Below, piece after piece: positions 41,161-50,500 of a stretch of 64,000 nt of DNA (positions within the stretch are counted from its first letter, which is position 1; each line of letters begins with the position of its first letter). A program made the translations under genes and the position numbers. The stretch lies in the NCBI RefSeq assembly GCF_040801915.1, contig NZ_JBFMIA010000007.1:62001-126000 (forward strand), read 5' to 3'. The DNA comes from Jeotgalibacillus marinus (lineage in GTDB: Bacteria > Bacillota > Bacilli > Bacillales > Jeotgalibacillaceae). The notes beneath the pieces are model-generated. The model had not been told where the DNA came from and did no database searches. It worked only from the letters and a program-made list of their open reading frames with translations.

Positions 41161-42099
41161 TTAAATGTCTTCATGATCTCCTTCTATAATCGAATCTGCT
41201 AAACGATTTGAAAACTGTTCAGCCGCATTTACTCCCATTCGTTTCAAACGGAAATTCATTGCTGCTACTTCTATAATGACTGCTAAATTTCGACCAGGGC
41301 GAACCGGCAATGTGATTTTCGTAATCTCAGAATCAATAATTTTCATTTTTTCTTCATCAAGCCCAAGTCGATCATACTGTTTATTTTTATCCCAAATCTC
41401 TAAATCAATGACAAGCGTCACTCGCTTATGATTAAGAACAGCCCCCGCACCAAATAGCGTCATCACATTGATAATGCCTAGACCTCGAATTTCAAGCAAA
41501 TGCTCAATCAATGGAGGAGAAGTTCCAATTAACGTATCCGTATCATCTTGACGAATCTCCACACTATCATCTGCTACCAATCGATGTCCACGCTTCATAA
41601 GTTCAAGTGCTGTCTCACTTTTACCAACACCACTTTTTCCTGTAATCAATACGCCAACACCATAAATATCCACCAGCACTCCATGAAGGGCTGTAGTTGG
41701 AGCAAGCTTACTTTCCAAATAATTCGTTAAATGACTAGAAAAACGCGTTGTTTTAACGGGTGTTTTCATTACTGGCACTTGGCTACGTTCAGATGCGTTA
41801 ATCAGCTCAGCGGGAACTTCAATCCCCCTTGATAAAATAATACCAGGCGTATCATCCGTACAAAGTTGAGACATGCGATCAATCCGATCCTGCGACGGCA
41901 ACAACTCATAAAAAGACATCTCCGTACGACCAAGAAGTTGGATACGCTCTGCAGGATAATAACTAAAGTAACCTGCCATCTCTATGCCTGGGCGTGAAAT
42001 ATCACTCGTCGTAATTGGACGATGAATCCCCTCTTCTCCGCTAATTAGCTCTAATTTAAACTGCTCAATAATATCTTTTGTCGTAACCTTAACCACCAT
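41161..42099 (-). CDS. hprK: HPr kinase/phosphorylase
   Basis: A 312-residue bifunctional enzyme that phosphorylates HPr and Crh on Ser46 and reverses this by phosphorolysis. It has Walker A GKSGVGKSETALELMKRGH (about residue 152), the active-site LVADDSVEIR, and EIRGLGIINV (HprK signature). The start at 42099 follows AGGGGGG; the longer frame to 42135 lacks a site. It heads the lgt-yvoD-ppaX-yvoF operon and links to crh elsewhere in the window. Confidence 0.97.
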   Translation of the reverse strand: MVVKVTTKDIIEQFKLELISGEEGIHRPITTSDISRPGIEMAGYFSYYPAERIQLLGRTEMSFYELLPSQDRIDRMSQLCTDDTPGIILSRGIEVPAELINASERSQVPVMKTPVKTTRFSSHLTNYLESKLAPTTALHGVLVDIYGVGVLITGKSGVGKSETALELMKRGHRLVADDSVEIRQDDTDTLIGTSPPLIEHLLEIRGLGIINVMTLFGAGAVLNHKRVTLVIDLEIWDKNKQYDRLGLDEEKMKIIDSEITKITLPVRPGRNLAVIIEVAAMNFRLKRMGVNAAEQFSNRLADSIIEGDHEDI

Positions 42100-42213
42100 T
42101 GTCCCCCCTACATCGATCAAACATGCTATTGACATACGCTTTATTATAACACTTTGGAATATGATTCACTATATTAGATAATCGAATAGTCCTACAGTGC
42201 CTTTCTTACATAT

Positions 42214-42245
42214 CAAAAACGACTAGGGAGACTTCTCCCTAGTCG
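42214..42245 (-). terminator. Terminator after the small membrane protein
   Basis: A perfect 12-bp stem (CGACTAGGGAGA with TCTCCCTAGTCG) around two bases, followed on the minus strand by TTTTTG. Confidence 0.9.
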
Positions 42246-42265
42246 CTTTCACGTATTACATAAAG

Positions 42266-42517
42266 TTATTCCTGAGCTGATGCCTTATGAGAAGAAAACC
42301 TCATTTTTAACCCAAATCCTAATGCACCTAAAGAGATTAGCCCACTAATGATTCCTGTCCCCAATAAGAAAATGATCAAAACCCATTTAAACAAAGCCAT
42401 CATTTCGACACCAAGTACATAAATACCTAGTATAGAAAATAGTACGCTAATCCCTAAAAAAACTGATCCAATAGCACTCAATCCAAACCACGTTGCACGA
42501 TCGATAAACTTCTCCAT
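42266..42517 (-). CDS. Small two-helix membrane protein, unknown
   Basis: An 83-residue protein with two or three hydrophobic segments (FGLSAIGSVFLGISVLFSIL, MALFKWVLIIFLLGTGIISG, LISLGALGFG) and a charged, Lys-rich C-terminus. AGGTGA precedes the ATG. I do not recognise the family. It follows the YvlB-like gene where B. subtilis has the PspC-like yvlC and the membrane protein yvlD, so it may serve with the envelope-stress protein. A terminator before it suggests partly separate transcription. Confidence 0.7.
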   Translation of the reverse strand: MEKFIDRATWFGLSAIGSVFLGISVLFSILGIYVLGVEMMALFKWVLIIFLLGTGIISGLISLGALGFGLKMRFSSHKASAQE

Positions 42518-42606
42518 TTATTCACCTACTCACTTTTAGTTTACTCGATAAAGATTCTCTTATGTATGACTATACCATTCCATAGCATCGGTAAAACCTT
42601 TTTACT

Positions 42607-42663
42607 CTAAAAAAACAGGATAACGAAATAGGATGGGGTCCCAATTTCGCTATCCTGTTTTTT
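42607..42663 (-). terminator. Terminator after the DUF4097 gene
   Basis: A long stem (AAAACAGGAT, then CGAAAT/ATTTCG) around a GGATGGGGTCCC core; a T-run follows on the minus strand. It lies about 45 bases after the stop. Confidence 0.8.
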
Positions 42664-42705
42664 GTGATTTCCGGTCATCATTTATTTTTAGTGTAGAACA
42701 TGCAC

Positions 42706-43926
42706 TTATTGTTCTTGTGTGTCGTCTTGTGTTGGCGATTCTTTTTTTGACTCTAAAGGCTTCACACTGACTGCACCCGTTTTAGCATCAGCCAATAAAA
42801 ACAACTTCGTGCCTTTAGGTCTTTTACGCGTGAATCGTATCCTACGCTGCATTAGTTCTTCACGTTCTTCAACATGATCCATATCACGGTGGTTCAAATC
42901 GAAGCGTCCAAAGTTTGATTTCAATATGCCGTCAAGTCCTGCACTATCAGGAACAAAAATGGAAATAGACCCTGCAATTGTTTTCGCTTCAATCTTACGA
43001 GCAGACGAGCTTGAAGTCGAACATTTGATATTGCCGCTAACCGACTGCACTTCCATCTCATCAATCGCACCTTCAACTGAAATCTTGCCATTCACTGATT
43101 CAGCATCAATTGAATCTGCACGTGTATTAGATACGTCGATTCCACCATTAGCTGCTTCAAGTTCTCCTCTTTCAATCAACATGTTCGAAAGTTCAATTTT
43201 GCCAATAGCTGTTTTTACTTTTACTTTGTCCACATTAGCTGATTCACTTTGGAACTTCCCACTAAACAATCGAATGTCCCAACGTTCATAACTTCCTTTT
43301 GGTACATATAGAACAGTATCTAGTTTTGTCATCTTCAAGTCAGAGATAAAACGTAGCTTTTTAAATTGCGTATCAAATATAACCGATTCCAGAAGCTGAT
43401 GGCGAGCTTTCGTCTCATCATCTGAGCGATACACTTTTACGTTACACTCTGCTTTTACATAATCCTCATCCCATGGATAAATCGTGACATTACCGTTAGC
43501 CACATTGACCTCAACATCTAAAAGTTCAGTTGCTTGTGCTTGGAATGTATGTGTGAATTCAAGAGAAGGGCTCATATTAAACTCGATGTCTATATCTTTC
43601 ACTTTTTCAAATGCATTTTGAAAAAAGTCCATGATACGGTCGGTTGAATTACCGCCCGATTTTGGGTTTTTATTTGACGATTTTTGCTGGAAAATTTCAT
43701 CAAAATTAAATGGAAATTCATTTTTCGAACGCTTTTCATTTGAAAAAGGAGTAGAAGAGTGACCTGATGAACTTGGCTGAGTAGATGAATACGTTTCTAA
43801 AGTACCAGAATCGGATTGGTTTTGTATTGGTTCTTTCTCCAATGATTCAAGCAGTGTTAAAGCTTCCTTGGTCGTGATCTTCCCATTTTCAACCATACTC
43901 AAAATTCGTTTACGTTCGTTTCCCAT
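42706..43926 (-). CDS. DUF4097 envelope-stress-type protein, YvlB-like
   Basis: A 406-residue protein. The N-terminus ERKRILSMVENGKITTKEALTLLESLEKE is the SHOCT-like helical hairpin of YvlB proteins. A Ser/Asn-rich linker (about 38-85) follows, and the last two thirds form the DUF4097 beta-helix with repeated V-x-V-x-NG-x-I, as in VNVANGNVTIYPW, TAIGKIELSNMLIERGELEAANGGI and ESVNGKISVEG. No signal peptide or membrane segment is visible. In B. subtilis yvlABCD responds to cell-envelope stress via LiaR or sigma W; regulation here is unseen. Confidence 0.9.
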   Translation of the reverse strand: MGNERKRILSMVENGKITTKEALTLLESLEKEPIQNQSDSGTLETYSSTQPSSSGHSSTPFSNEKRSKNEFPFNFDEIFQQKSSNKNPKSGGNSTDRIMDFFQNAFEKVKDIDIEFNMSPSLEFTHTFQAQATELLDVEVNVANGNVTIYPWDEDYVKAECNVKVYRSDDETKARHQLLESVIFDTQFKKLRFISDLKMTKLDTVLYVPKGSYERWDIRLFSGKFQSESANVDKVKVKTAIGKIELSNMLIERGELEAANGGIDVSNTRADSIDAESVNGKISVEGAIDEMEVQSVSGNIKCSTSSSSARKIEAKTIAGSISIFVPDSAGLDGILKSNFGRFDLNHRDMDHVEEREELMQRRIRFTRKRPKGTKLFLLADAKTGAVSVKPLESKKESPTQDDTQEQ

Positions 43927-44231
43927 TTAAACGACACGCTCCTTATGTTGAAATTCAAGTTCCAATTTTTTTAACGTTCCTTTCTTGTATACGTCTGTCG
44001 TTCGAAAAAGTTTCATGCTTTCTTCTTTTATAGAATGACAGATGAAGTACATCAAGACACCCGCCTCAAGGCTGATTTTTTAAAAAGGGATGCGGAACAA
44101 AGAGGTGCGAATCTAAGAGTTGAAATGTCATCAAGGTTACATGAGAGATACCTTCCCATAAGGACTAACCATAGTTGCCTACGCCATCATACCAAATTAA
44201 ATGTTTGAGAATTAGTTTCTTCTATTCCACT
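43927..44231. other. Non-coding gap between uvrA and the YvlB-like gene
   Basis: About 305 bases with no credible frame. It must hold the uvrBA end and the promoter of the YvlB-like gene. No repeat, RNA or convincing operator was seen. Confidence 0.5.
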
Positions 44232-47108
44232 TTAAGAAGTCGTTATAGCTTCTCCCGTTCGCGCAGCCATCCGCTCAGCCATCCGTTCACTCTCACGTTC
44301 TAGAACTGGTTTCAAATATTTCCCTGTGTAAGATTCTTCTACTTTAACGATGTCCTCTGGCTTTCCTGTTGCAACGATGGTTCCACCGCGATCACCACCT
44401 TCAGGTCCAAGATCAATAATATAATCAGATGTTTTAATAACATCTAAATTATGTTCAATCACAAGTACGGTATCGCCATTATCGACAAGGCGTTGAAGTA
44501 CTACAAGTAAGCGTGAAATATCATCTACATGGAGACCCGTTGTTGGTTCATCTAAAATATACAACGATCGACCATTTGAACGTTTGTGTAGCTCTGAGGC
44601 TAACTTAACGCGCTGAGCTTCCCCCCCTGACAAAGTTGTTGCAGGCTGTCCTAAACGGATATAACCAAGTCCAACGTCCACAATTGTTTGAAGTTTCCTT
44701 CTGATTTTTGGAATGTTCTCAAAAAAAGCCAAGCCATCTTCAACGGTCATCTCAAGCACATCTGAAATGTTTCTCCCTTTATACTTTACTTCAAGTGTTT
44801 CACGATTATAACGCTTACCATGACAAACTTCACATGGAACATATACGTCGGGTAAAAAATGCATTTCAATTTTAATAATTCCGTCACCACGACAGGCTTC
44901 ACAGCGACCACCTTTCACATTAAAACTGAAACGTCCTTTTTTATATCCGCGCACTTTAGCTTCATTGGTCGTGGCATAAACATCACGAACATCATCGAAT
45001 ACACCAGTGTACGTCGCAGGATTTGAACGTGGTGTTCGTCCGATCGGCGACTGGTTAATATCGATTACTTTTTCGAGCTGTTCTATCCCTTTGATTGACT
45101 TGTGTTCACCTGGCTTTGTTTTCGCCTTATGGAGCTTTTGAGCAAGTGTTTTATGAAGAATACTGTTAATCAACGTGCTTTTTCCTGAACCTGAAACACC
45201 CGTTACAGAAATAAAGATCCCAAGTGGAATATTGACTTTTACATTTTTTAAATTATTTTCCTTTGCTCCAGAAATTTCAAGCTTTCTGCCGTCCCCTTTT
45301 CTTCTTTGATGAGGAAGTGGAATAAATTTTTTCCCAGATAAATATTGACCTGTCAGGGATTTATGGTTTTTCATTACTTGTTTTGGAGTACCTGCAGCAA
45401 CGATTTCACCACCATGAACACCTGCTCCAGGACCGACATCGATTAAATAATCAGCTGCCATCATGGTATCTTCATCATGCTCGACTACGATTAATGTGTT
45501 ACCAATATCGCGCATGTTTTTCAGCGTTTCAATTAACCGGTCGTTGTCACGCTGGTGAAGTCCTATCGAAGGTTCATCTAAGATATACAGCACACCTGAC
45601 AGCTGAGAACCAATCTGTGTTGCAAGTCGAATACGCTGTGCTTCTCCACCTGACAGTGTTCCAGCAGCACGGTTCAATGTTAAATAATCCAAACCGACGT
45701 TAACTAAGAAACTTAACCGCTCATGAATCTCACGCAAAATTAAACGAGCAATCTGCATTTCTTTTTCTGTTAGTGTGACTTGATTAAAAAATTGTTTCGC
45801 TTCCTCAATAGAGAGCGCTGTTACTTCACCAATATGAAGATCGTTAATTTTAACAGCTAGACTTTCTTTTTTTAAACGGTGACCTTTACACGTTGGACAA
45901 TCCTGCTGTCCCATATACTTTTGCATTTGCTCGCGTATATAGTCTGAGCTCGTTTCACGATAACGACGTGCAACGTTGCGAACCACTCCTTCAAACTCAA
46001 TATGATTTTCTCGTATTTGACCAAAATCATTTTCATAACGAAAATAGACTTTATCTTTTCCTGATCCATGAAGAATTTTATCCATTTGACTTTTAGGAAT
46101 ATCTTTAACTGGAATGTTCATATCAATGTCATAATGATCACATACCGCTTTAAGCATTAGCGAATAGTATTGTGAAGGTTCCCATGGTGCGAGTGCATGA
46201 TCCTCTAATGTACGGTTCCAATCTGGAATGATAAGATCCAAATCCACTTCCAACTTCGTACCAAGACCATCGCATTCTCCACAAGCTCCAAACGGGCTGT
46301 TGAACGAAAACATTCTTGGTTCTAGCTTATCAATCGAAAAACCGCATACTGGACAAGCATGATGCTCATTAAATTTAATTTCCTCATGATCAATAACATC
46401 TATAATGACGTTACCTTCAGCCAAACGTAGGGCACTTTCAAGAGAATCCGCTAATCTTGATTCTGCACCCTCTTTAACGACGATACGATCCACAACAACT
46501 TCAATGGAATGCTTTTTATTTTTATCAAGCTCAATGTCATCACCAATATCCACCATTTCCTGGTTCACACGAAGTCGTACGTATCCTTGTTTTTTTATGT
46601 CGTCAAACACTTTCGCATGTGTTCCTTTTCGACCTGATACGATCGGCGCTAAAACTTGGAGGCGTGTACGCTCTGGAAATTCATATATACGATCCACCAT
46701 TTGTTCAATCGTTTGAGATGTGATTTCAATGCCATGCTTCGGACAGATTGGTCGTCCAACACGCGCGAACATAAGGCGCAAGTAATCGTGAATTTCCGTA
46801 ACCGTTCCAACTGTTGAACGCGGATTACGGCTCGTTGTTTTTTGGTCAATGGAAATGGCAGGAGAAAGTCCTTCTATTGCATCCACATCTGGTTTATCCA
46901 TTTGACCAAGAAACTGTCTTGCATAAGCAGACAAAGACTCCACGTATCGTCGCTGTCCCTCTGCATAGATCGTATCGAATGCTAATGAAGATTTTCCAGA
47001 ACCAGACAAACCTGTCATAACAACAAGCTTATCTCGTGGAATGGTTACATCAATATTTTTTAAATTGTGGGCTCTTGCACCCTGGATAATAATTTGATCT
47101 TTTACCAT
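44232..47108 (-). CDS. uvrA: UvrABC excinuclease subunit A
   Basis: A 958-residue DNA-damage recognition ATPase of nucleotide excision repair. Two ABC-type modules are present, with Walker A GLSGSGKSSLAFDT near residue 32 and GVSGSGKSTLINS near 640. The signatures are TLSGGEAQRIRLA and TLSGGEAQRVKLA. Zinc-finger CxxC pairs appear in CPVCGF...CGECDG and CEACRGDG...CEVCHGKRY. The uvrB stop lies 8 bases upstream, so the two genes form an operon behind a LexA box. It acts in the cytoplasm with UvrB and then UvrC. Confidence 0.98.
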   Translation of the reverse strand: MVKDQIIIQGARAHNLKNIDVTIPRDKLVVMTGLSGSGKSSLAFDTIYAEGQRRYVESLSAYARQFLGQMDKPDVDAIEGLSPAISIDQKTTSRNPRSTVGTVTEIHDYLRLMFARVGRPICPKHGIEITSQTIEQMVDRIYEFPERTRLQVLAPIVSGRKGTHAKVFDDIKKQGYVRLRVNQEMVDIGDDIELDKNKKHSIEVVVDRIVVKEGAESRLADSLESALRLAEGNVIIDVIDHEEIKFNEHHACPVCGFSIDKLEPRMFSFNSPFGACGECDGLGTKLEVDLDLIIPDWNRTLEDHALAPWEPSQYYSLMLKAVCDHYDIDMNIPVKDIPKSQMDKILHGSGKDKVYFRYENDFGQIRENHIEFEGVVRNVARRYRETSSDYIREQMQKYMGQQDCPTCKGHRLKKESLAVKINDLHIGEVTALSIEEAKQFFNQVTLTEKEMQIARLILREIHERLSFLVNVGLDYLTLNRAAGTLSGGEAQRIRLATQIGSQLSGVLYILDEPSIGLHQRDNDRLIETLKNMRDIGNTLIVVEHDEDTMMAADYLIDVGPGAGVHGGEIVAAGTPKQVMKNHKSLTGQYLSGKKFIPLPHQRRKGDGRKLEISGAKENNLKNVKVNIPLGIFISVTGVSGSGKSTLINSILHKTLAQKLHKAKTKPGEHKSIKGIEQLEKVIDINQSPIGRTPRSNPATYTGVFDDVRDVYATTNEAKVRGYKKGRFSFNVKGGRCEACRGDGIIKIEMHFLPDVYVPCEVCHGKRYNRETLEVKYKGRNISDVLEMTVEDGLAFFENIPKIRRKLQTIVDVGLGYIRLGQPATTLSGGEAQRVKLASELHKRSNGRSLYILDEPTTGLHVDDISRLLVVLQRLVDNGDTVLVIEHNLDVIKTSDYIIDLGPEGGDRGGTIVATGKPEDIVKVEESYTGKYLKPVLERESERMAERMAARTGEAITTS

Positions 47109-47115
47109 TAAAGGG

Positions 47116-49098
47116 TCATCCTTCCGCTTTTAACTCTAGAACCAAATCTCGAAGCTCCGCTGCACGTTCAAAATCAAGCGCTCTAGCCGCTTCTTTCATT
47201 TCAATCTCCATTGACTCAATGACTTTTGCTCGCTCTGGTTTAGACATTTTCTTGAATTGACTAGATGGCGAAACGTATTCTTCCGATTCTTCTGCTACAT
47301 GTGTTGCACGAATCACATCACGGATTTTCTTATCGATGGTAACTGGTGTAATGCCATGTTTTTCGTTATAGGAAATTTGTATTTCACGTCTTCTAGCTGT
47401 TTCATCAAGTGCCCGTTGCATCGAATCCGTAACTTTGTTCGCGTACATAATAACATGACCATTGGAGTTACGGGCTGCACGACCAATCGTCTGAATGAGT
47501 GCACGATCTGAGCGCAAGAAGCCTTCTTTATCAGCGTCTAATATAGTAATCAAAGACACTTCAGGGATATCAAGACCCTCTCTAAGTAAGTTAATTCCGA
47601 CGAGCACATCGTATTTACCTAAACGTAAGTCTCGAATAATTTCAATACGTTCCAAGGTTTTAATTTCAGAGTGCAAATACTGTACCTTGATACCGATTTC
47701 TTTTAAATAATCGGTAAGATCCTCAGACATTTTTTTGGTTAAGGTTGTAATCAACGTACGTTCGTTACTCTTAATACGCTCCTGGATCTCGCTTATTAGG
47801 TCATCAATTTGACCTTCTATTGGGCGCACTTCAATCGTTGGATCAAGGAGTCCAGTTGGTCGAATAATTTGCTCGATCATTTCTTTTGTATGATCAATTT
47901 CATACGGACCAGGCGTTGCTGAAACGTAGACAGCCTGGTTCACATGTTGTTCAAATTCCTCAAATCTTAATGGTCGATTATCCAATGCTGATGGCAAACG
48001 GAAACCATGATCGACGAGCATTTTTTTACGCGCTTGGTCTCCGTTGTACATTCCTCTCACCTGTGGTAATGTCACATGCGATTCGTCAATAACAAGTAAA
48101 AAATCTTTTGGGAAATAATCAATAAGCGTGTATGGCGTTGCACCTGCTTCGCGCAAGGTTAAATGCCTTGAATAGTTTTCGATTCCTGAGCAAAAACCCA
48201 CTTCATTCATCATTTCAAGGTCATAGCGAGTACGTTGCTCTAGACGCTGTGCTTCGAGGAGTTTGTCCTCTTCTTTTAAAATTTTTAACTGTTCTTCAAG
48301 CTCTTCCTCTATATTTACAATGGCTTTCTTCATTTTTTCTTCACGGGTAACGAAGTGGGATGCTGGGAAAATTGCCACGTGGTTCCGCTCACCTAAAATT
48401 TCTCCAGTCAGTGCATCAACCATTCGGATGCGGTCAATTTCATCACCAAAAAATTCAACACGAATACAGTGCTCATCATTTTTTGCTGGAAAGATTTCAA
48501 CGACGTCTCCACGCACACGGAATGTACCACGTTGAAACGCAATGTCGTTTCGTTCATATTGAATGTCTACCATTTTTCTAAGAAGTTGGTTCCGTTCAAT
48601 TTCCATTCCAGTCCTTAAAGAAACCACAAGCTCGCTGTATTCTTCAGGCGAACCGAGCCCATAGATACACGAAACACTTGAAATAATAATCACATCATCG
48701 CGTTCGAAAAGAGATGATGTTGCCGAGTGACGCAATTTATCAATTTCATCATTGATGCTGGCATCTTTTTCAATGAACGTATCGGTTTGCGGCACATAGG
48801 CTTCTGGCTGGTAGTAGTCATAGTAGCTGACAAAATATTCAACCGCATTATTCGGAAAAAACTCTTTAAATTCACTATATAATTGACCAGCTAACGTCTT
48901 ATTATGTGCAATTACAAGGGTAGGTTTCTTCACTTCTTGGATCACGTTTGAAATGGTAAAGGTTTTACCTGTTCCCGTCGCACCTAGCAACGTTTGGTGC
49001 GTGGTGCCATTATTGACTCCTTGAACAATTTTTTTGATCGCCGCTGGTTGATCACCTGCTGGGTTGTAGTAAGATTGAAGATCAAACTGTTGAACCAT
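47116..49098 (-). CDS. uvrB: UvrABC excinuclease subunit B
   Basis: A 660-residue helicase-like repair protein. It has Walker A LLGATGTGKTFTI (about residue 40), the beta-hairpin region YYDYYQPEAYVP that inserts into DNA, DESH motif II, the C-terminal helicase motifs TLTKKMSEDLTDYL and QTIGRAARN, and the UvrC-binding UVR coiled coil at the end (EMKEAARALDFERAAELRD). GGGAGG lies seven bases before the ATG at 49098. The SOS box upstream implies LexA control. Confidence 0.98.
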   Translation of the reverse strand: MVQQFDLQSYYNPAGDQPAAIKKIVQGVNNGTTHQTLLGATGTGKTFTISNVIQEVKKPTLVIAHNKTLAGQLYSEFKEFFPNNAVEYFVSYYDYYQPEAYVPQTDTFIEKDASINDEIDKLRHSATSSLFERDDVIIISSVSCIYGLGSPEEYSELVVSLRTGMEIERNQLLRKMVDIQYERNDIAFQRGTFRVRGDVVEIFPAKNDEHCIRVEFFGDEIDRIRMVDALTGEILGERNHVAIFPASHFVTREEKMKKAIVNIEEELEEQLKILKEEDKLLEAQRLEQRTRYDLEMMNEVGFCSGIENYSRHLTLREAGATPYTLIDYFPKDFLLVIDESHVTLPQVRGMYNGDQARKKMLVDHGFRLPSALDNRPLRFEEFEQHVNQAVYVSATPGPYEIDHTKEMIEQIIRPTGLLDPTIEVRPIEGQIDDLISEIQERIKSNERTLITTLTKKMSEDLTDYLKEIGIKVQYLHSEIKTLERIEIIRDLRLGKYDVLVGINLLREGLDIPEVSLITILDADKEGFLRSDRALIQTIGRAARNSNGHVIMYANKVTDSMQRALDETARRREIQISYNEKHGITPVTIDKKIRDVIRATHVAEESEEYVSPSSQFKKMSKPERAKVIESMEIEMKEAARALDFERAAELRDLVLELKAEG

Positions 49099-49244
49099 GA
49101 AAAAACCTCCCATTAGTCACTCTAAACTCTCTTCTATATTCATACCCTTAATCCTCGATTGAAACAAGTGAGAGCATCAAAATTAACGCCTTAATTAAAC
49201 TTTCTTCTATTTTATCACAACATATTCTGAAAAAGACAGAAAAA

Positions 49245-49258
49245 AGAACATATATTCG
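49245..49258. promoter_or_regulatory. LexA (DinR) SOS box of uvrBA
   Basis: AGAACATATATTCG matches 12 of 14 bases of the Bacillus consensus CGAACATATGTTCG. It lies about 150 bases upstream of uvrB, near a TAAAAT -10-like box on the minus strand. LexA control of uvrBA is established in B. subtilis. Confidence 0.75.
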
Positions 49259-49393
49259 CATTTTTGTTTTTATACAATGGAACTTAAATTCAGAGAACGA
49301 AACATCTCGAGGAGGACTGTGTGGGGGGAAACAGTGCTTTAGTCTCCTTCAACAAACTAAAGCAACTACAAAAAAACACAACGCCTATGGACG

Positions 49394-49630
49394 TCATGTA
49401 TTTTTGTCTTTATGTTGTTTCATATAACTGTTAGCAAACCAAAGACCAATAGTGAGAGAGGCGGCGTCAACGATGATAATGAGCCAGCTTCCTACATAGC
49501 CTTTGTATGAAGATGCTGCGATAAGGGCAATGGTTAAGATCATTGCAATCCAACGACTGTACGTGACACGTGTAAAAAGTACAACGAGTAGTGCAGGTGC
49601 AAAAGTGGCTAGGATCAATTTTGTGCCCAT
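49394..49630 (-). CDS. csbA: CsbA-like small membrane protein
   Basis: A 78-residue protein with two or three hydrophobic helices (LILATFAPALLVVLFTRV, WIAMILTIALIAASSYKG, WLIIIVDAASLTIGLWFA), following B. subtilis CsbA closely in length and pattern (T-RVTYSRW). CsbA is a sigma-B controlled membrane protein of unknown function. GAGGTGAT lies before the ATG at 49630. As in B. subtilis it lies next to uvrBA. Confidence 0.9.
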   Translation of the reverse strand: MGTKLILATFAPALLVVLFTRVTYSRWIAMILTIALIAASSYKGYVGSWLIIIVDAASLTIGLWFANSYMKQHKDKNT

Positions 49631-49665
49631 CAAATCACCTCTATCCTTGAACCATCTTACACAAC

Positions 49666-50304
49666 TCAATCACCATCTGCAATAAGGTTTTTGGTGATTT
49701 TACTCAATTCGCTGTGTGGAATGAACTTTTCTGCGAGCATATCAGGTAACACATTGCTTAAAAAGAATTGTACACTGTCCATATCATTAAATTTCACAAT
49801 GGTTGTGAGCGCTTCTTGGTATATTTCCAAAAAAATCGGCTCAGGATTCCCTTTTTGAATTTCTCCAAATGATTCATACAACAAATCGATTTTATCTGCG
49901 ACAGATAAGATATTCCCTTCAAGCGTATCATCTTTTCCTTCTTTAAATCGGTCCAAATAAACTTCTTGAAATTCAGCTGGGAATTCAGCTGTCACAAACT
50001 TATGCGCCATCTCTTCTTCCACTTGGCTGAACAAGCGGTTTAACTCTGATGATGCGTACTTTACTGGCGTTTTAATATCCCCCGTGAAGATTTCAGGGTA
50101 ATCATGATTGAGCGCTTTTTCATAAAGTGACTTCCAATCAAGCGTTTTCCCATGGTATTCTTCCACCGTCCCAAGAAATTGCGCAATCTTTGTCACTTTA
50201 AATGAGTGTGCAGCAACAGTATGTTCATTGTATTTAAATTTCCCAGGACACCGATACAGTTTTTCCATGTCTGATAAGCTTTTAAAATAGTGATGGATTC
50301 CCAT
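49666..50304 (-). CDS. HD-domain protein, YfbR-like
   Basis: A 212-residue HD-superfamily protein. Metal-ligand His and His-Asp residues appear in NEHTVAAHSFKVTKIA and ALNHDYPEIFTGDIKTP, with the later Asp in LSVADKIDLLYESFGE. This is the layout of YfbR-type 5'-deoxynucleotidases, which dephosphorylate dNMPs. The substrate here is inferred. It is 35 bases upstream of csbA and probably cotranscribed. Confidence 0.85.
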   Translation of the reverse strand: MGIHHYFKSLSDMEKLYRCPGKFKYNEHTVAAHSFKVTKIAQFLGTVEEYHGKTLDWKSLYEKALNHDYPEIFTGDIKTPVKYASSELNRLFSQVEEEMAHKFVTAEFPAEFQEVYLDRFKEGKDDTLEGNILSVADKIDLLYESFGEIQKGNPEPIFLEIYQEALTTIVKFNDMDSVQFFLSNVLPDMLAEKFIPHSELSKITKNLIADGD

Positions 50305-50387
50305 ATAACCCTCTCCTGACCCTATTGTAGATTTAGCTTATCTTAGCACCAAGGAAGCGTGGCGACAAGAAAAGACCATGTATTTAC

Positions 50388-50427
50388 AAAAAAACAACCG
50401 AAAAGTTCGTTCTCTTCGATTGTTTTT
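50388..50427 (-). terminator. minJ terminator
   Basis: AAAACAACCGAAAAG pairs imperfectly with the following TCTTCGATTGTTTT; T-runs follow on the minus strand. It lies about 75 bases after the minJ stop. Confidence 0.7.
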
Positions 50428-50500
50428 TATAAAATTCCATAAATGATAAAAGCATCTACTACTTCAAATAGCTACCCCTAATGCACAGCTAATTATGTAA

